NCBI RefSeq assembly: GCF_030817195.1
Contig: NZ_JAUSYZ010000001.1
Span: 930,001 to 994,000 of the forward strand
Reading direction: 5' to 3'
DNA length: 64,000 bases
From: Arthrobacter globiformis
Lineage (GTDB): Bacteria > Actinomycetota > Actinomycetes > Actinomycetales > Micrococcaceae
Position 1 is the first letter of the stretch. Every line of letters begins with the position of its first letter. Below are positions 42,503 to 50,100 of the stretch, piece by piece. The notes beneath the pieces were generated by a model. The model was given only the letters and a program-made list of their open reading frames with translations, did not search any database and had not been told where the DNA came from. The position numbers and the translations under genes were made by a program.

Positions 42503-43396
42503 CTAGCGCGGACCGCCTTGCCAGAGGGCGTCGAACGGGGCGCCGGAGGCCACGCGGTTGCGGATGCCCGCTGTCACGAAGTCCTTCGCAGTCCGCGCTG
42601 CCTCCAGCGGCGTAGCTCCCTTGGCCAGCTCCGCCGTAACAGCCGCAGCCAGGGAGCAACCGGCTCCGGAGACAGCCACCTCGCCCACCTTTGGCGCAGT
42701 CAGGACCTCGAGGGTTTCGCCGTCGTAGAAAACGTCGACGGCGTCGAGACCGGACAGGCGAACGCCGCCCTTGGCCAGCACCGCGGCTCCGCTCAGCTCG
42801 TGGATGCGAATTGCCGCGGCCTTGAGGGACTCGACGTCGGTAATCTCCAGGCCGGACAGCGACTCGGCCTCGAAGTGGTTGGGCGTGACGAACGTGGCCA
42901 GCGGCAGGATCTGCGCCTTGAGTGCCTGGTCCGTGTCCAGGGCGTGGCCGGGCTCCTGGCCTTTGCAGATCAGCACCGGGTCCAGGACAACGTTGCTGAA
43001 TGCGCCCGAAGCCAGAGCGGTGGCCACGGTCGAGATGGTGGCCGGGCTGCCCAGCATGCCGATCTTCACGGTGTCCAACACGGAAGGCGCGCCGGAAGCG
43101 GCACCGTAGGCCGCCGTCGTTGCTTCCAGCTGGTGCGCGATGACTTCCTGATCCACGGGCACGAAGCGGTGGTTCCAGTCATTCTTCGGGTCGAACGAGA
43201 CGATGCACGTGAGGTTGGCGATGCCGAAAACGCCGAGTTCCTGGAACGTCTTCAGGTCGGCCTGGGCTCCAGCGCCGCCGGTCGCCTCCGAGCCGGCGAT
43301 GGTCAGGACGACGGCGGGAGCGGCGGTGGTGCCGGAAACGGCGTCGGACGCGGTATCGGACGCCAAAGCGGTGGAGTCAAACGCGGTAGAAGTCAT
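42503..43396 (-). CDS. pdxK: Pyridoxal/pyridoxine kinase, PdxK of the ThiD-like type
   Basis: A 297-aa ribokinase-superfamily enzyme. TIAGSEATGGAGAQADLKTF is shared by ThiD and the Gram-positive PdxK; the details FDPKNDWNHRFVPVDQEVIA, DPVLICKG, DVFYDGETLEVL and SGAGCSLAAAVTAELAKGA agree with B. subtilis PdxK rather than with classical HMP-phosphate kinases. Predicted to phosphorylate B6 vitamers (and perhaps HMP) with ATP. About 25 N-terminal residues are a low-complexity extension. Start ATG at 43396. No TPP riboswitch is seen upstream, in line with a non-thiamine role. A ThiD function cannot be excluded. Confidence 0.8.
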   Translation of the reverse strand: MTSTAFDSTALASDTASDAVSGTTAAPAVVLTIAGSEATGGAGAQADLKTFQELGVFGIANLTCIVSFDPKNDWNHRFVPVDQEVIAHQLEATTAAYGAASGAPSVLDTVKIGMLGSPATISTVATALASGAFSNVVLDPVLICKGQEPGHALDTDQALKAQILPLATFVTPNHFEAESLSGLEITDVESLKAAAIRIHELSGAAVLAKGGVRLSGLDAVDVFYDGETLEVLTAPKVGEVAVSGAGCSLAAAVTAELAKGATPLEAARTAKDFVTAGIRNRVASGAPFDALWQGGPR

Positions 43397-43454
43397 GCCC
43401 CCATCCTGCCACCGGCCGCGCGGCGCCGGCATTGTGCTCATGAACAGTTTGACC

Positions 43455-43518
43455 ACGACGGCGGGTGGCCGGCCCCGGCGGTGACCTTTGGGTCCCCGGG
43501 GCGGCAGCCCGCCGTCGT
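43455..43518. repeat. CCGCCGTCGTC repeat element, copy c
   Basis: ACGACGGCGGG (43455-43465) and its exact complement (43508-43518) enclose 42 bp. Unlike the other copies it lies in a divergent promoter region (pdxK-like gene left, yhhQ right), so it cannot simply be a terminator. Confidence 0.8.
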
Positions 43519-43595
43519 CGTCCCCGGGGTTTTGCGTACGTGAGACTGCCCTTCCCGGTGCGGGCAATGGTGGGAGAATGAAGGGCGGTTTCGGC

Positions 43596-43672
43596 CAGCC
43601 GGCGGGACCGGTCCAGTGCTAATACAGCCGGCTGCCATCTCCGTTCGTGGGGACGCAGGCAGCCGAGCGAAC
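43596..43672 (+). promoter_or_regulatory. Candidate riboswitch-like leader (H-type pseudoknot) of yhhQ
   Basis: Stem A: CAGCCGGC (43596-43603) with GCCGGCTG (43627-43634). Stem B: CGGCTGCC (43629-43636) with GGCAGCCG (43658-43665). A and B share bases and exclude each other. Inside the loop of B, GTTCG (43643-43647) complements CGAAC (43668-43672) just after B, an H-type pseudoknot close to the start codon (43691). The downstream gene imports queuosine precursors, and known preQ1 riboswitches are small pseudoknots near the ribosome site. No match to a known class is claimed. Confidence 0.45.
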
Positions 43673-43690
43673 CACTACGAATGGAAAACC

Positions 43691-44386
43691 ATGACTACCG
43701 CCCAGTCCTCCGTGCCGAAAGCAGCGCCGAAATTCGCCTCAATCGGGTCCCCCTACTTCGGCATCATGCTTGCGGTCATGGCCGTGGTGCTGATCCTGTC
43801 CAATATCGGGGCCTCCAAGGGCGTGGCGCTGGGTCCAATCGTCACGGATGGCGGCTTCTTCCTGTTCCCGCTGGCCTACATCCTGGGCGACGTCATCAGT
43901 GAGGTCTACGGCTTCAAGGTGGCCCGGAAAGCCATCGTCACCACGTTCGCCCTGTCGGTCTTCGCCGCGATTTGCTACTGGGTGATCATTGCGCTGCCTG
44001 GCTTCGACGACGACTTCGGCACCGCCAAACAGGCCGCCCTCGAAGGCGCTATCGGCCCGGTTCCACAGATTGTGCTTGCCTCGCTCCTTGCGTTCTTCGC
44101 CGGGCAGACCATCAACTCGTGGATCCTGGTCCGGATGAAGGCCCGCACCGGGGAGAAGTCGCTGTGGGCCCGCATCATGAGCTCGTCCGTGGCCGGGGAA
44201 TTCGTGGACACGCTGATTTTCTGCAGCATCGCGGCCTCGGTGATCGGCATCAGCGACTTTGGCATGTTTGCGAACTACGTGCTGGTGGGCTTCCTCTACA
44301 AGACCCTCGTGGAGTTCCTCTTCGTCCCCGTGACCGCCTTGGCCATCGGCTGGGTCAAGAAGCGCGAACCGAGCTACGGGGCGTAG
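43691..44386 (+). CDS. yhhQ: Queuosine precursor transporter (VUT family)
   Basis: A 231-aa membrane protein with about six helices, matching YhhQ: SPYFGIMLAVMAVVLILSNI, GGFFLFPLAYILGDVISEVYG (the family hallmark), a long VPQIVLASLLAFFAGQTINSWIL and VGFLYKTLVEFLFVPVT. YhhQ proteins import preQ0/preQ1-type bases for tRNA queuosine. The ATG at 43691 is preceded by the structured leader but no clear ribosome site. It converges on tgt, the enzyme that uses the imported base, and no de novo queuosine genes are in the window. Confidence 0.9.
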   Translation: MTTAQSSVPKAAPKFASIGSPYFGIMLAVMAVVLILSNIGASKGVALGPIVTDGGFFLFPLAYILGDVISEVYGFKVARKAIVTTFALSVFAAICYWVIIALPGFDDDFGTAKQAALEGAIGPVPQIVLASLLAFFAGQTINSWILVRMKARTGEKSLWARIMSSSVAGEFVDTLIFCSIAASVIGISDFGMFANYVLVGFLYKTLVEFLFVPVTALAIGWVKKREPSYGA

Positions 44387-44461
44387 GAACCCCGGGTAGG
44401 CTATGCGTGGGCCCGCCCAGCCCGGCCGCCGCGAAATCGCCGGAGCCGCGGCTCAGGAGCT

Positions 44462-45766
44462 TCAGGTGTAGTACCGGCCGAGCGTCTCGGCTTTGAACTC
44501 GAAGAAGTCGCCGGACTCGATCGCCAGCCTGGCGTCGTCCACCATCTTCACCACGAAGCGCTCGTTGTGGATGGAGATCAGCGTGGCGGAGAGCATCTCC
44601 TTGGCCTTGAACAGGTGGTGGATGTAGGCCCTCGAATAGTTCAGGCACGCGTAGCAGTCGCAGCCCTCCTGCAGTGGGCCGAAGTCGCGCTTGTACTTGG
44701 CCCCGGAGAGGTTGAAGCGGCCGTCGGGCGTGTAGAACGCCGAGTTGCGGGCCACGCGGGTGGGGGAGACGCAGTCGAAGGTGTCGGCGCCGTTCTCGAT
44801 GGCCGTGAAGATGTCGTCCGGCTCGGAGATGCCCAGCAGGTGCCGCGGCTTGTTCTCGGGCAGTTCCTCGTTGCACCAGCGGACGATGGTGCCCAGGTTC
44901 TCCTTCTCAAGGGCTCCGCCGATCCCGTAGCCGTCGAAGGCCATGGCGCCGAGGTCGCGGCAGGCCTTGCGGCGCAGGTCCTCGTACTGGGCGCCCTGGA
45001 TCACGCCGAACAGGGCCTGGTACGGCTTGCCGGCCCGCTCGGCCGTGAGCCGGAAATGTTCCTCAAGGCAGCGAACCGCCCACAGCCGCGTTCGTTCCAG
45101 CGACTCCTCCTGGTATCCCCGCGAGTTCTGCAGCGTGGTGAGCTCGTCGAACGCGAACATAATGTCCGCGCCGATCTGGTGCTGGACCTGCATGGAGATC
45201 TCGGGGGAGAAGCGGTGCCGGTCCCCGTTGAGGTGGCTCTTGAACCAGACCCCGTCGTCGTCGATGTGGGCCAGGCGCTCCTTGCCGGGGGCCACGGCAT
45301 CGTCCGGTCCGGAGGTGTCCACGGACTTCATGTCGATGACCTTTTTGAACCCCGAGCCCAGGCTCATCACCTGGAAGCCGCCGGAATCGGTGAAGGTGGG
45401 CCCGGGCCAGTTCATGAACGCGCCGAGGCCGCCGGCCCCGTCCAGGACCTCGGGGCCGGGCTGCAGGTACAGGTGGTAGGCGTTGGCCAGCAGGGCCTGG
45501 GCGCCGAGTTCGGCCATGGACTCCGGAAGCACGGACTTCACCGTGGCCTTGGTTCCGACGGCGATGAATGCCGGCGTTTGGATCTCGCCGTGCGGCGTGG
45601 TGATGGTGCCGGTCCGGCCCAGGAACCCGCCTCCGTTGGCGGCCACCTGCTCGGGGGTAGGGTTGCATGTTTCGGTGAGACGCTTGCCCACCCGGAAGGA
45701 GAACTCCGACTGGCGGGCGGCCGGCACCGGTACAGAAGTGGAAGGTGATTCAGGATTGGCTGGCAC
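44462..45766 (-). CDS. tgt: Queuine/preQ1 tRNA-ribosyltransferase
   Basis: A 434-aa tRNA-guanine transglycosylase that exchanges G34 of GUN anticodons. Catalytic region FTDSGGFQVMSLG, GVIQGAQYEDLR, GYGIGGALEKE, and the zinc motif CDCYACLNYSRAYIHHLF with the downstream histidine in ISIHN. The GTG at 45766 gives about 30 extra N-terminal residues compared with many homologues. It converges with yhhQ. The first 30 residues are low complexity, so an internal start is possible. Confidence 0.96.
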   Translation of the reverse strand: MPANPESPSTSVPVPAARQSEFSFRVGKRLTETCNPTPEQVAANGGGFLGRTGTITTPHGEIQTPAFIAVGTKATVKSVLPESMAELGAQALLANAYHLYLQPGPEVLDGAGGLGAFMNWPGPTFTDSGGFQVMSLGSGFKKVIDMKSVDTSGPDDAVAPGKERLAHIDDDGVWFKSHLNGDRHRFSPEISMQVQHQIGADIMFAFDELTTLQNSRGYQEESLERTRLWAVRCLEEHFRLTAERAGKPYQALFGVIQGAQYEDLRRKACRDLGAMAFDGYGIGGALEKENLGTIVRWCNEELPENKPRHLLGISEPDDIFTAIENGADTFDCVSPTRVARNSAFYTPDGRFNLSGAKYKRDFGPLQEGCDCYACLNYSRAYIHHLFKAKEMLSATLISIHNERFVVKMVDDARLAIESGDFFEFKAETLGRYYT

Positions 45767-45799
45767 GGTTCAAGTGTGCCAGCTAACAGCGGCGAACCT

Positions 45800-46525
45800 T
45801 CACTGGATGGGTTCTGATGTGGGGTAGTTCTCAGAGCGCCAGTCGTCCCAGAGGGAGCGGATCGTTTCCATGCTGTGGGCGCCCAGATCGTAGAGCGAGA
45901 TGATCACCATCGAGCCGCCGTCGGGCCTTTTCTCGGGGATCACGGGCTGGTCAGCCACAATCAGCAGGCCCTCCCCGTGCTCCGCGTAGCTGTGTACGGT
46001 GATCCCCACCTGGTGGTTGGTCTTGTGCCAGACCCTGCCCGAGACCTCCTCGCCGGTGCCCAGGGTCAGCGAGTACTCTTCACCGGGGGCGGGGATGTCC
46101 TTGAGCCCGAGTTTCTCGATGGCGGAGCCGCCCGAGCCGGGGACGGAGAAGTAGCAGGTGCGGCGCTTCCCGTGGGGATGGCGCTCCACCGCGAACCGCA
46201 GCTGCTGCAGGAAGATCAGCCACCCCTGGGTGATGTCCTCGTCCCACGCGGCCCATTCGGAGTTGTGGTCCACACCGGCGCGGGTGACGCTGACCTCAGT
46301 TCCCGTGGGGACGGGCTTCAGCGTGAAGATGTCGCCGTTGTTGACCGTCAGGGAGGTGTGGTCCGGCCCTTCGACCACGTTCTTGCTGAAGTAGATCTCA
46401 TTGATTTCTGCCGCCAGCTCGTCGGCTTCCCAGCCGTGCCATTGCGCAACTTTTGAGGGTTCACGCAGCATCGTCCAAATCTGTGGGGCGTCGGAATTGA
46501 TCACAACGCTGAGATTGTTGGTCAT
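45800..46525 (-). CDS. SRPBCC (START-like) domain protein
   Basis: A 241-aa protein. Its first 110 residues look like an AHSA1/polyketide-cyclase-type SRPBCC fold: VVINSDAPQIWTMLREPSKVAQW at the start and TQGWLIFLQQLRFAVERHPHG for the C-terminal helix. The second half (GSAIEKLGLKDIPAPGEEYS, then GVTVHSYAEHGEGLLIV-like strands) may be a second, related domain. Ligand and role are unknown. It ends 34 nt upstream of tgt in the same direction. Confidence 0.75.
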   Translation of the reverse strand: MTNNLSVVINSDAPQIWTMLREPSKVAQWHGWEADELAAEINEIYFSKNVVEGPDHTSLTVNNGDIFTLKPVPTGTEVSVTRAGVDHNSEWAAWDEDITQGWLIFLQQLRFAVERHPHGKRRTCYFSVPGSGGSAIEKLGLKDIPAPGEEYSLTLGTGEEVSGRVWHKTNHQVGITVHSYAEHGEGLLIVADQPVIPEKRPDGGSMVIISLYDLGAHSMETIRSLWDDWRSENYPTSEPIQ

Positions 46526-46603
46526 GGCCTGAATCTACAACTTGGGCGCGACCCGGGCTAGAGGAATTTCCGGCGGAAACGGGCAGCCGTACCGCAGGGC
46601 CGC

Positions 46604-47725
46604 TTAGCCCCGCACGGACTCCAGTTCGTTCGCAATCCGCCGCTCCAGCTCCGATGCGCTGATGGTCTGCGATCCGCCGTGGGCGCGCAGGAACAGCAGC
46701 GATTCCAGCCGCAGCAGCCGCCACTCGCGCTCGGCCTCGTGGTTGGAGTTGTCGATGGAGCGGAAAATCTCTTTGTCGTACAGGTTCGGCTCGTTCAGTG
46801 AGCGCTGGCGGACCCGGGCCTGCATCCGCGCCTTGAACGGGTCCGTCTCCTGGTTGTCCGGCGCCCGAAGCAGCTTCTCATACACTGCGGCGCGGTCCTT
46901 CTGGCCCGTCTGCCGGCACACGTAGCTGGACAGCGCGAGCGACGCCTCCACCGACCCCCAGCGCCCCGGGTTGCCGTCGAAGGGAAGGACGTTCAGCAGG
47001 TCGGCCACGGCCAGCGACGCCTCGGCGTCCTTGAGCATGACGAACAGCTCATGCGCGAGGTCGCTCAGGTCCTTGAGGCAGCTGCCGGACTTGGTGTTGA
47101 TGCCCTTGACCAGCTTGTCGGCCAGCAATTGCACGCCCACGGAGTCCGGATGGGCCTCCGCCACGGCTTCCACCACGGATTCAGGCGTTCCGGAGGGCAC
47201 CGGGATCAGGGCCAGGTCCTCCGCGCTGGGGCCGACCACCGCCGGGGTGGTGGACGGCAGCGGAGGGACGACGACGGCGGCAGGCGCCGTCCGCGCAGTC
47301 TCCCCAACTGCTTCGTTCCCCACGACGGAAAGGGGAGCGCCGGCGTCGGACGCCTGGGCATCCGCCCTTTGGGCGCCGCCGTCCGCCTCTTGGGGGGCGC
47401 CGTCCGCGCCGGCGCCGTCTGCGGTGGCGGCATCTTCGACGACGGCAGCAGTCTTTACAGCGGCAGTGGCGGCGGCTTCCGGGGACGCGAAGTCGTCAAC
47501 CGCGGGTCCGGGGATGCGGACGGACGAGCCGGCAGCGATGCGCAGCGTGCCGCCGCCGGTGAGGGTCGCAAGGATGATGGCGGGGCTGCCGAAATCATCG
47601 GTTTCGACTTCCACGGAGTGGATTTCCGCGGACCGCTCGCCGTCCGGCAGGAGAAGGTGGTCGCCCGCCCGCAGAGAGCCCGCCTGCTGTTCACGGTAGG
47701 TCTTGGCAGCTGCAGGGTGGTTCAT
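46604..47725 (-). CDS. Conserved actinobacterial protein, possibly DUF6707
   Basis: A 373-aa soluble protein of unknown function. The first 70 residues form a small beta-rich domain (LRAGDHLLLPDGERSAEIHS). Residues about 75-165 are an Ala/Gly/Asp linker. The C-terminal 200 residues are alpha-helical with TPR-like spacing (LKDLSDLAHELFVMLKDAEA, SVEASLALSSYVCRQTGQ). As far as I recall this C-terminal part corresponds to DUF6707, but I cannot check. AAGGA precedes the ATG. Confidence 0.7.
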   Translation of the reverse strand: MNHPAAAKTYREQQAGSLRAGDHLLLPDGERSAEIHSVEVETDDFGSPAIILATLTGGGTLRIAAGSSVRIPGPAVDDFASPEAAATAAVKTAAVVEDAATADGAGADGAPQEADGGAQRADAQASDAGAPLSVVGNEAVGETARTAPAAVVVPPLPSTTPAVVGPSAEDLALIPVPSGTPESVVEAVAEAHPDSVGVQLLADKLVKGINTKSGSCLKDLSDLAHELFVMLKDAEASLAVADLLNVLPFDGNPGRWGSVEASLALSSYVCRQTGQKDRAAVYEKLLRAPDNQETDPFKARMQARVRQRSLNEPNLYDKEIFRSIDNSNHEAEREWRLLRLESLLFLRAHGGSQTISASELERRIANELESVRG

Positions 47726-47810
47726 CGGGAGTCCTTAAGTTCTCTTGCGGTCCGCCCAACAGTCTACAAAGGAGAGGGTGCGAAGTCCGGGAGGCGCGGG
47801 CGCCCGGGCG

Positions 47811-48350
47811 TCAGCTGCCGACGCCGGCGTAGGCCAGGGCCTGCCGCACAAGGGCACCGCGGCCGCCGCTGAACTCCAGCTGCACGCCGTCGCTAAGCAC
47901 TTCCTGGGGCGTCATCCAGGTCAGCTCCAGCGCGTCCTGGCGGGGTTCGCATTCACCGGTCACGGGGATGATGTAGGCCAGTGATACGGCGTGCTGGCGG
48001 TCGTCGGTGAACCCTGTGTGGGAGGGGGCCGGGAAGTATTCGGCCACGGTGAACGGCGCCGGGCTGATGGGGAGCTGGGGGAATGCCAGCGGGCCGAGGT
48101 CCTTTTCCATGTGGCGCAGCAGGGCAGCGCGGATGGTCTCGCGATAGAGCACCCGGCCGGAGACGAGGGACCGGACCATGGTGCCGTCCTCGTCCGCCTG
48201 CAGGAGCGTGCCCACCTCATTTACAAACCCGAGTGGATCCAGCCGGACCGGCACCGCCTCCACATAGACCATCGGGAGCCTGCCTCTGGCTTCGAAGAGA
48301 TCCTCGTCCGAAAGCCAGCCGGGGTTGGGGTCAGGGGTGCGCACGTTCAT
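47811..48350 (-). CDS. NUDIX-like protein (DUF4916 type)
   Basis: A 179-aa protein: LPMVYVEAVPVRLDPLGFVN opens a Nudix-like sheet, and the position of the Nudix box has GRVLYRETIRAALLRHMEKD, which keeps the glycine, RE pair and helix but not the full G-x5-E-x7-REUxEExGU consensus. This degenerate box is usual for the DUF4916 group. Hydrolase activity is therefore uncertain. It stands between two genes of unknown function. Confidence 0.72.
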   Translation of the reverse strand: MNVRTPDPNPGWLSDEDLFEARGRLPMVYVEAVPVRLDPLGFVNEVGTLLQADEDGTMVRSLVSGRVLYRETIRAALLRHMEKDLGPLAFPQLPISPAPFTVAEYFPAPSHTGFTDDRQHAVSLAYIIPVTGECEPRQDALELTWMTPQEVLSDGVQLEFSGGRGALVRQALAYAGVGS

Positions 48351-48473
48351 GAGTCATTTTTACCCCATCGCCACAGGTCCGGCCGCCGAGGCGTGGGATC
48401 GCGGCCCTTGGCGGCGGGCAAAACGACGAGATCCTGCCACTCGATTTGCCGCTCCGCGCCGCCTCTCTGCGCC

Positions 48474-48512
48474 GCAGCGGCGCGCCGCAGCGGCGCGCCG
48501 AAGCGGCGCGCC
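48474..48512. repeat. Three tandem 13-bp repeats
   Basis: GCAGCGGCGCGCC occurs twice in a row, followed by GAAGCGGCGCGCC. The run contains several GGCGCGCC sites and can fold into strong hairpins. It sits just before the 3' end of the VOC gene and may end its transcription. Confidence 0.85.
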
Positions 48513-48520
48513 GCCCGGGG

Positions 48521-49249
48521 CTACGACGGGCGCCGGGCGGAGATCCAGAGCGGTGCCCGCTGTGCCGCCGCGCCGTCATTGTCCGGGTGCGGCACATGAA
48601 GGGTGCGCCCGAACGCCTCCTCGGTCAGCGTCACTTCGTGGCCCGCGGCTGTGAGGCGGTCCCGCAGGGCGTCAAGGTCCCCGGCGTACTCGAACCCGAG
48701 TCCTGCGTGCGCCGCGCCGGTGCCGGGCCGCGCCATCAGCACACCGCCGTTCTTGGCGGTGAAGTCGGCAGTTTCGTCGTCGTCCGGGACGGGCCGGAAC
48801 CGTGCTCCAATGTCCCGCAGCGCCTGGGCAGCGGCCGTCACGTCCTCGCTGAACCAGACCTCCACCACGGCCAGCGCCGGATCCGCATCCGCACAGCCGG
48901 CCCCGTGGGCGGCCTTGTCGGCGAAGAAGCTGAAACCGTCCGCGCCCGTGATCCGGCAGGAGTCGCCGTGGTCCGCGCGGACAAGCTCGGCGGACGAGGA
49001 GTCAGATTCCGCGCCGGACTGGTTGGTGCGCCGGGCAAACTCCTCGAGGTCGCCGACCTCCACGCCAAAGTGCGTGACGCCGTCTTCCGCAGCGCCCGGT
49101 TCGGCCTGGTGCAGCGCCAGTCTGCCGGCTCCGGCGTCGTACTCCCGCCAGGAGCCCTCGTCGGTGGTTTTTATCATCCCCAGGTCGGTGAGGAGCCGCT
49201 CCCAGGGGTCAACCCGGGACGTGAAGTGGATGGGGCGGACACGAAGCAT
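48521..49249 (-). CDS. VOC (glyoxalase/bleomycin resistance-type) protein, two modules
   Basis: A 242-aa protein starting at the ATG at 49249 behind GGAGAG. Two vicinal-oxygen-chelate modules: the first with THFGVEVGDLEEFARRTNQ, the second with VVEVWFSEDVTAAAQALRDI and HAGLGFEYAGDLDALRDRL. Metal-binding His/Glu positions are only partly present, so enzymatic action is uncertain. The open frame extends upstream but without homology. It diverges from the YdeI-type gene. Confidence 0.78.
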   Translation of the reverse strand: MLRVRPIHFTSRVDPWERLLTDLGMIKTTDEGSWREYDAGAGRLALHQAEPGAAEDGVTHFGVEVGDLEEFARRTNQSGAESDSSSAELVRADHGDSCRITGADGFSFFADKAAHGAGCADADPALAVVEVWFSEDVTAAAQALRDIGARFRPVPDDDETADFTAKNGGVLMARPGTGAAHAGLGFEYAGDLDALRDRLTAAGHEVTLTEEAFGRTLHVPHPDNDGAAAQRAPLWISARRPS

Positions 49250-49370
49250 GCTCTCTCCTCGAACTCGAAACACCTGGATCCCGAAAACGGCGCCGACATG
49301 GCCATGATGCCACGTCTTGAATCGCGCGGCACCGGGTTGAATCACGCAGCGCTGGAGGCAGAATAGGCGC

Positions 49371-49979
49371 ATGGCCGTTGAACTCGAGGAACTGCTGGTG
49401 ACCGATGCCGCCGCATGGCGGACATGGCTGGAATCCCACCACAGCGACAGCCCCGGCGTCTGGCTGGTCCTGCACAAGAAGGGCGGCAACGTCACTGAAC
49501 TCGATTACGACGCCGCCCTGGACGAGGCACTCTGCTTCGGCTGGATCGACGGCCAGGTCAAAAAGCGCGACGGCGGCAGCTACCTCCAGCGCATGACCCG
49601 CCGGGGGCCCAAGAGCCCCTGGTCGGAACGGAACGTGGGCAATGTGGCCCGGCTTGAGGCAGAAGGGAAGATGACGGTCCCGGGACGTGCCGCCGTCGAC
49701 GCCGCCAAGGCCGACGGCCGCTGGGAGGCCGCCTATTCAGGACAGGCGACGGCGGAGGTCCCGGCGGATCTGGCCGCCGCCATTGCCGCCGTGCCCGAGG
49801 CACAGGCCATGTTCGACGTGCTGACTTCGGTGAATCGCTACGCGCTGATCTACCGCACCAATTCGGTCAAGCAGGCCTCCACAAGGGAGCGGAAGATCGC
49901 CGGATTTGTCGAGATGCTGGCCCGCGGCGAGACGCCGTACCCGCAGAAGAGGCGCCCGGTGCAGAATCCCGCTGGTTGA
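49371..49979 (+). CDS. YdeI/OmpD-associated family protein
   Basis: A 202-aa protein with the family pattern: DAAAWRTWLESHHSDSPGVW, LDEALCFGWIDGQVKKRDGG, YLQRMTRRGPKSPWSERNVG and a C-terminal TNSVKQASTRERKIAGFVEM segment, which also marks bacteriocin-protection YdeI-like proteins. Cytosolic; function unclear. Its stop codon at 49977-49979 lies inside a dispersed repeat, so the last residues (NPAG) may derive from the inserted repeat rather than the original gene. Confidence 0.82.
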   Translation: MAVELEELLVTDAAAWRTWLESHHSDSPGVWLVLHKKGGNVTELDYDAALDEALCFGWIDGQVKKRDGGSYLQRMTRRGPKSPWSERNVGNVARLEAEGKMTVPGRAAVDAAKADGRWEAAYSGQATAEVPADLAAAIAAVPEAQAMFDVLTSVNRYALIYRTNSVKQASTRERKIAGFVEMLARGETPYPQKRRPVQNPAG

Positions 49980-50020
49980 GCTTGTCGCTTCATTCCGCTG
50001 GTTGAGCCTGCCGAAACCCG
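49969..50020. repeat. Two copies of GCTGGTTGAGC dispersed repeat
   Basis: CCGCTGGTTGAGCTTGTCG (49969-49987) and CCGCTGGTTGAGCCTGCCG (49996-50014), the second followed by AAACCC. The sequence resembles a repeat common in Arthrobacter and Microbacteriaceae intergenic DNA (from memory). The first copy covers the stop codon of the YdeI-type gene. Confidence 0.75.
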
Positions 50021-50100
50021 GCGCCGAGCGTCCTGGTAAGGGGCATCGAAAAGGCCGCCCGCGCTAAAATTGGGAGCAACTCCCAACACGAACGGCGAAC

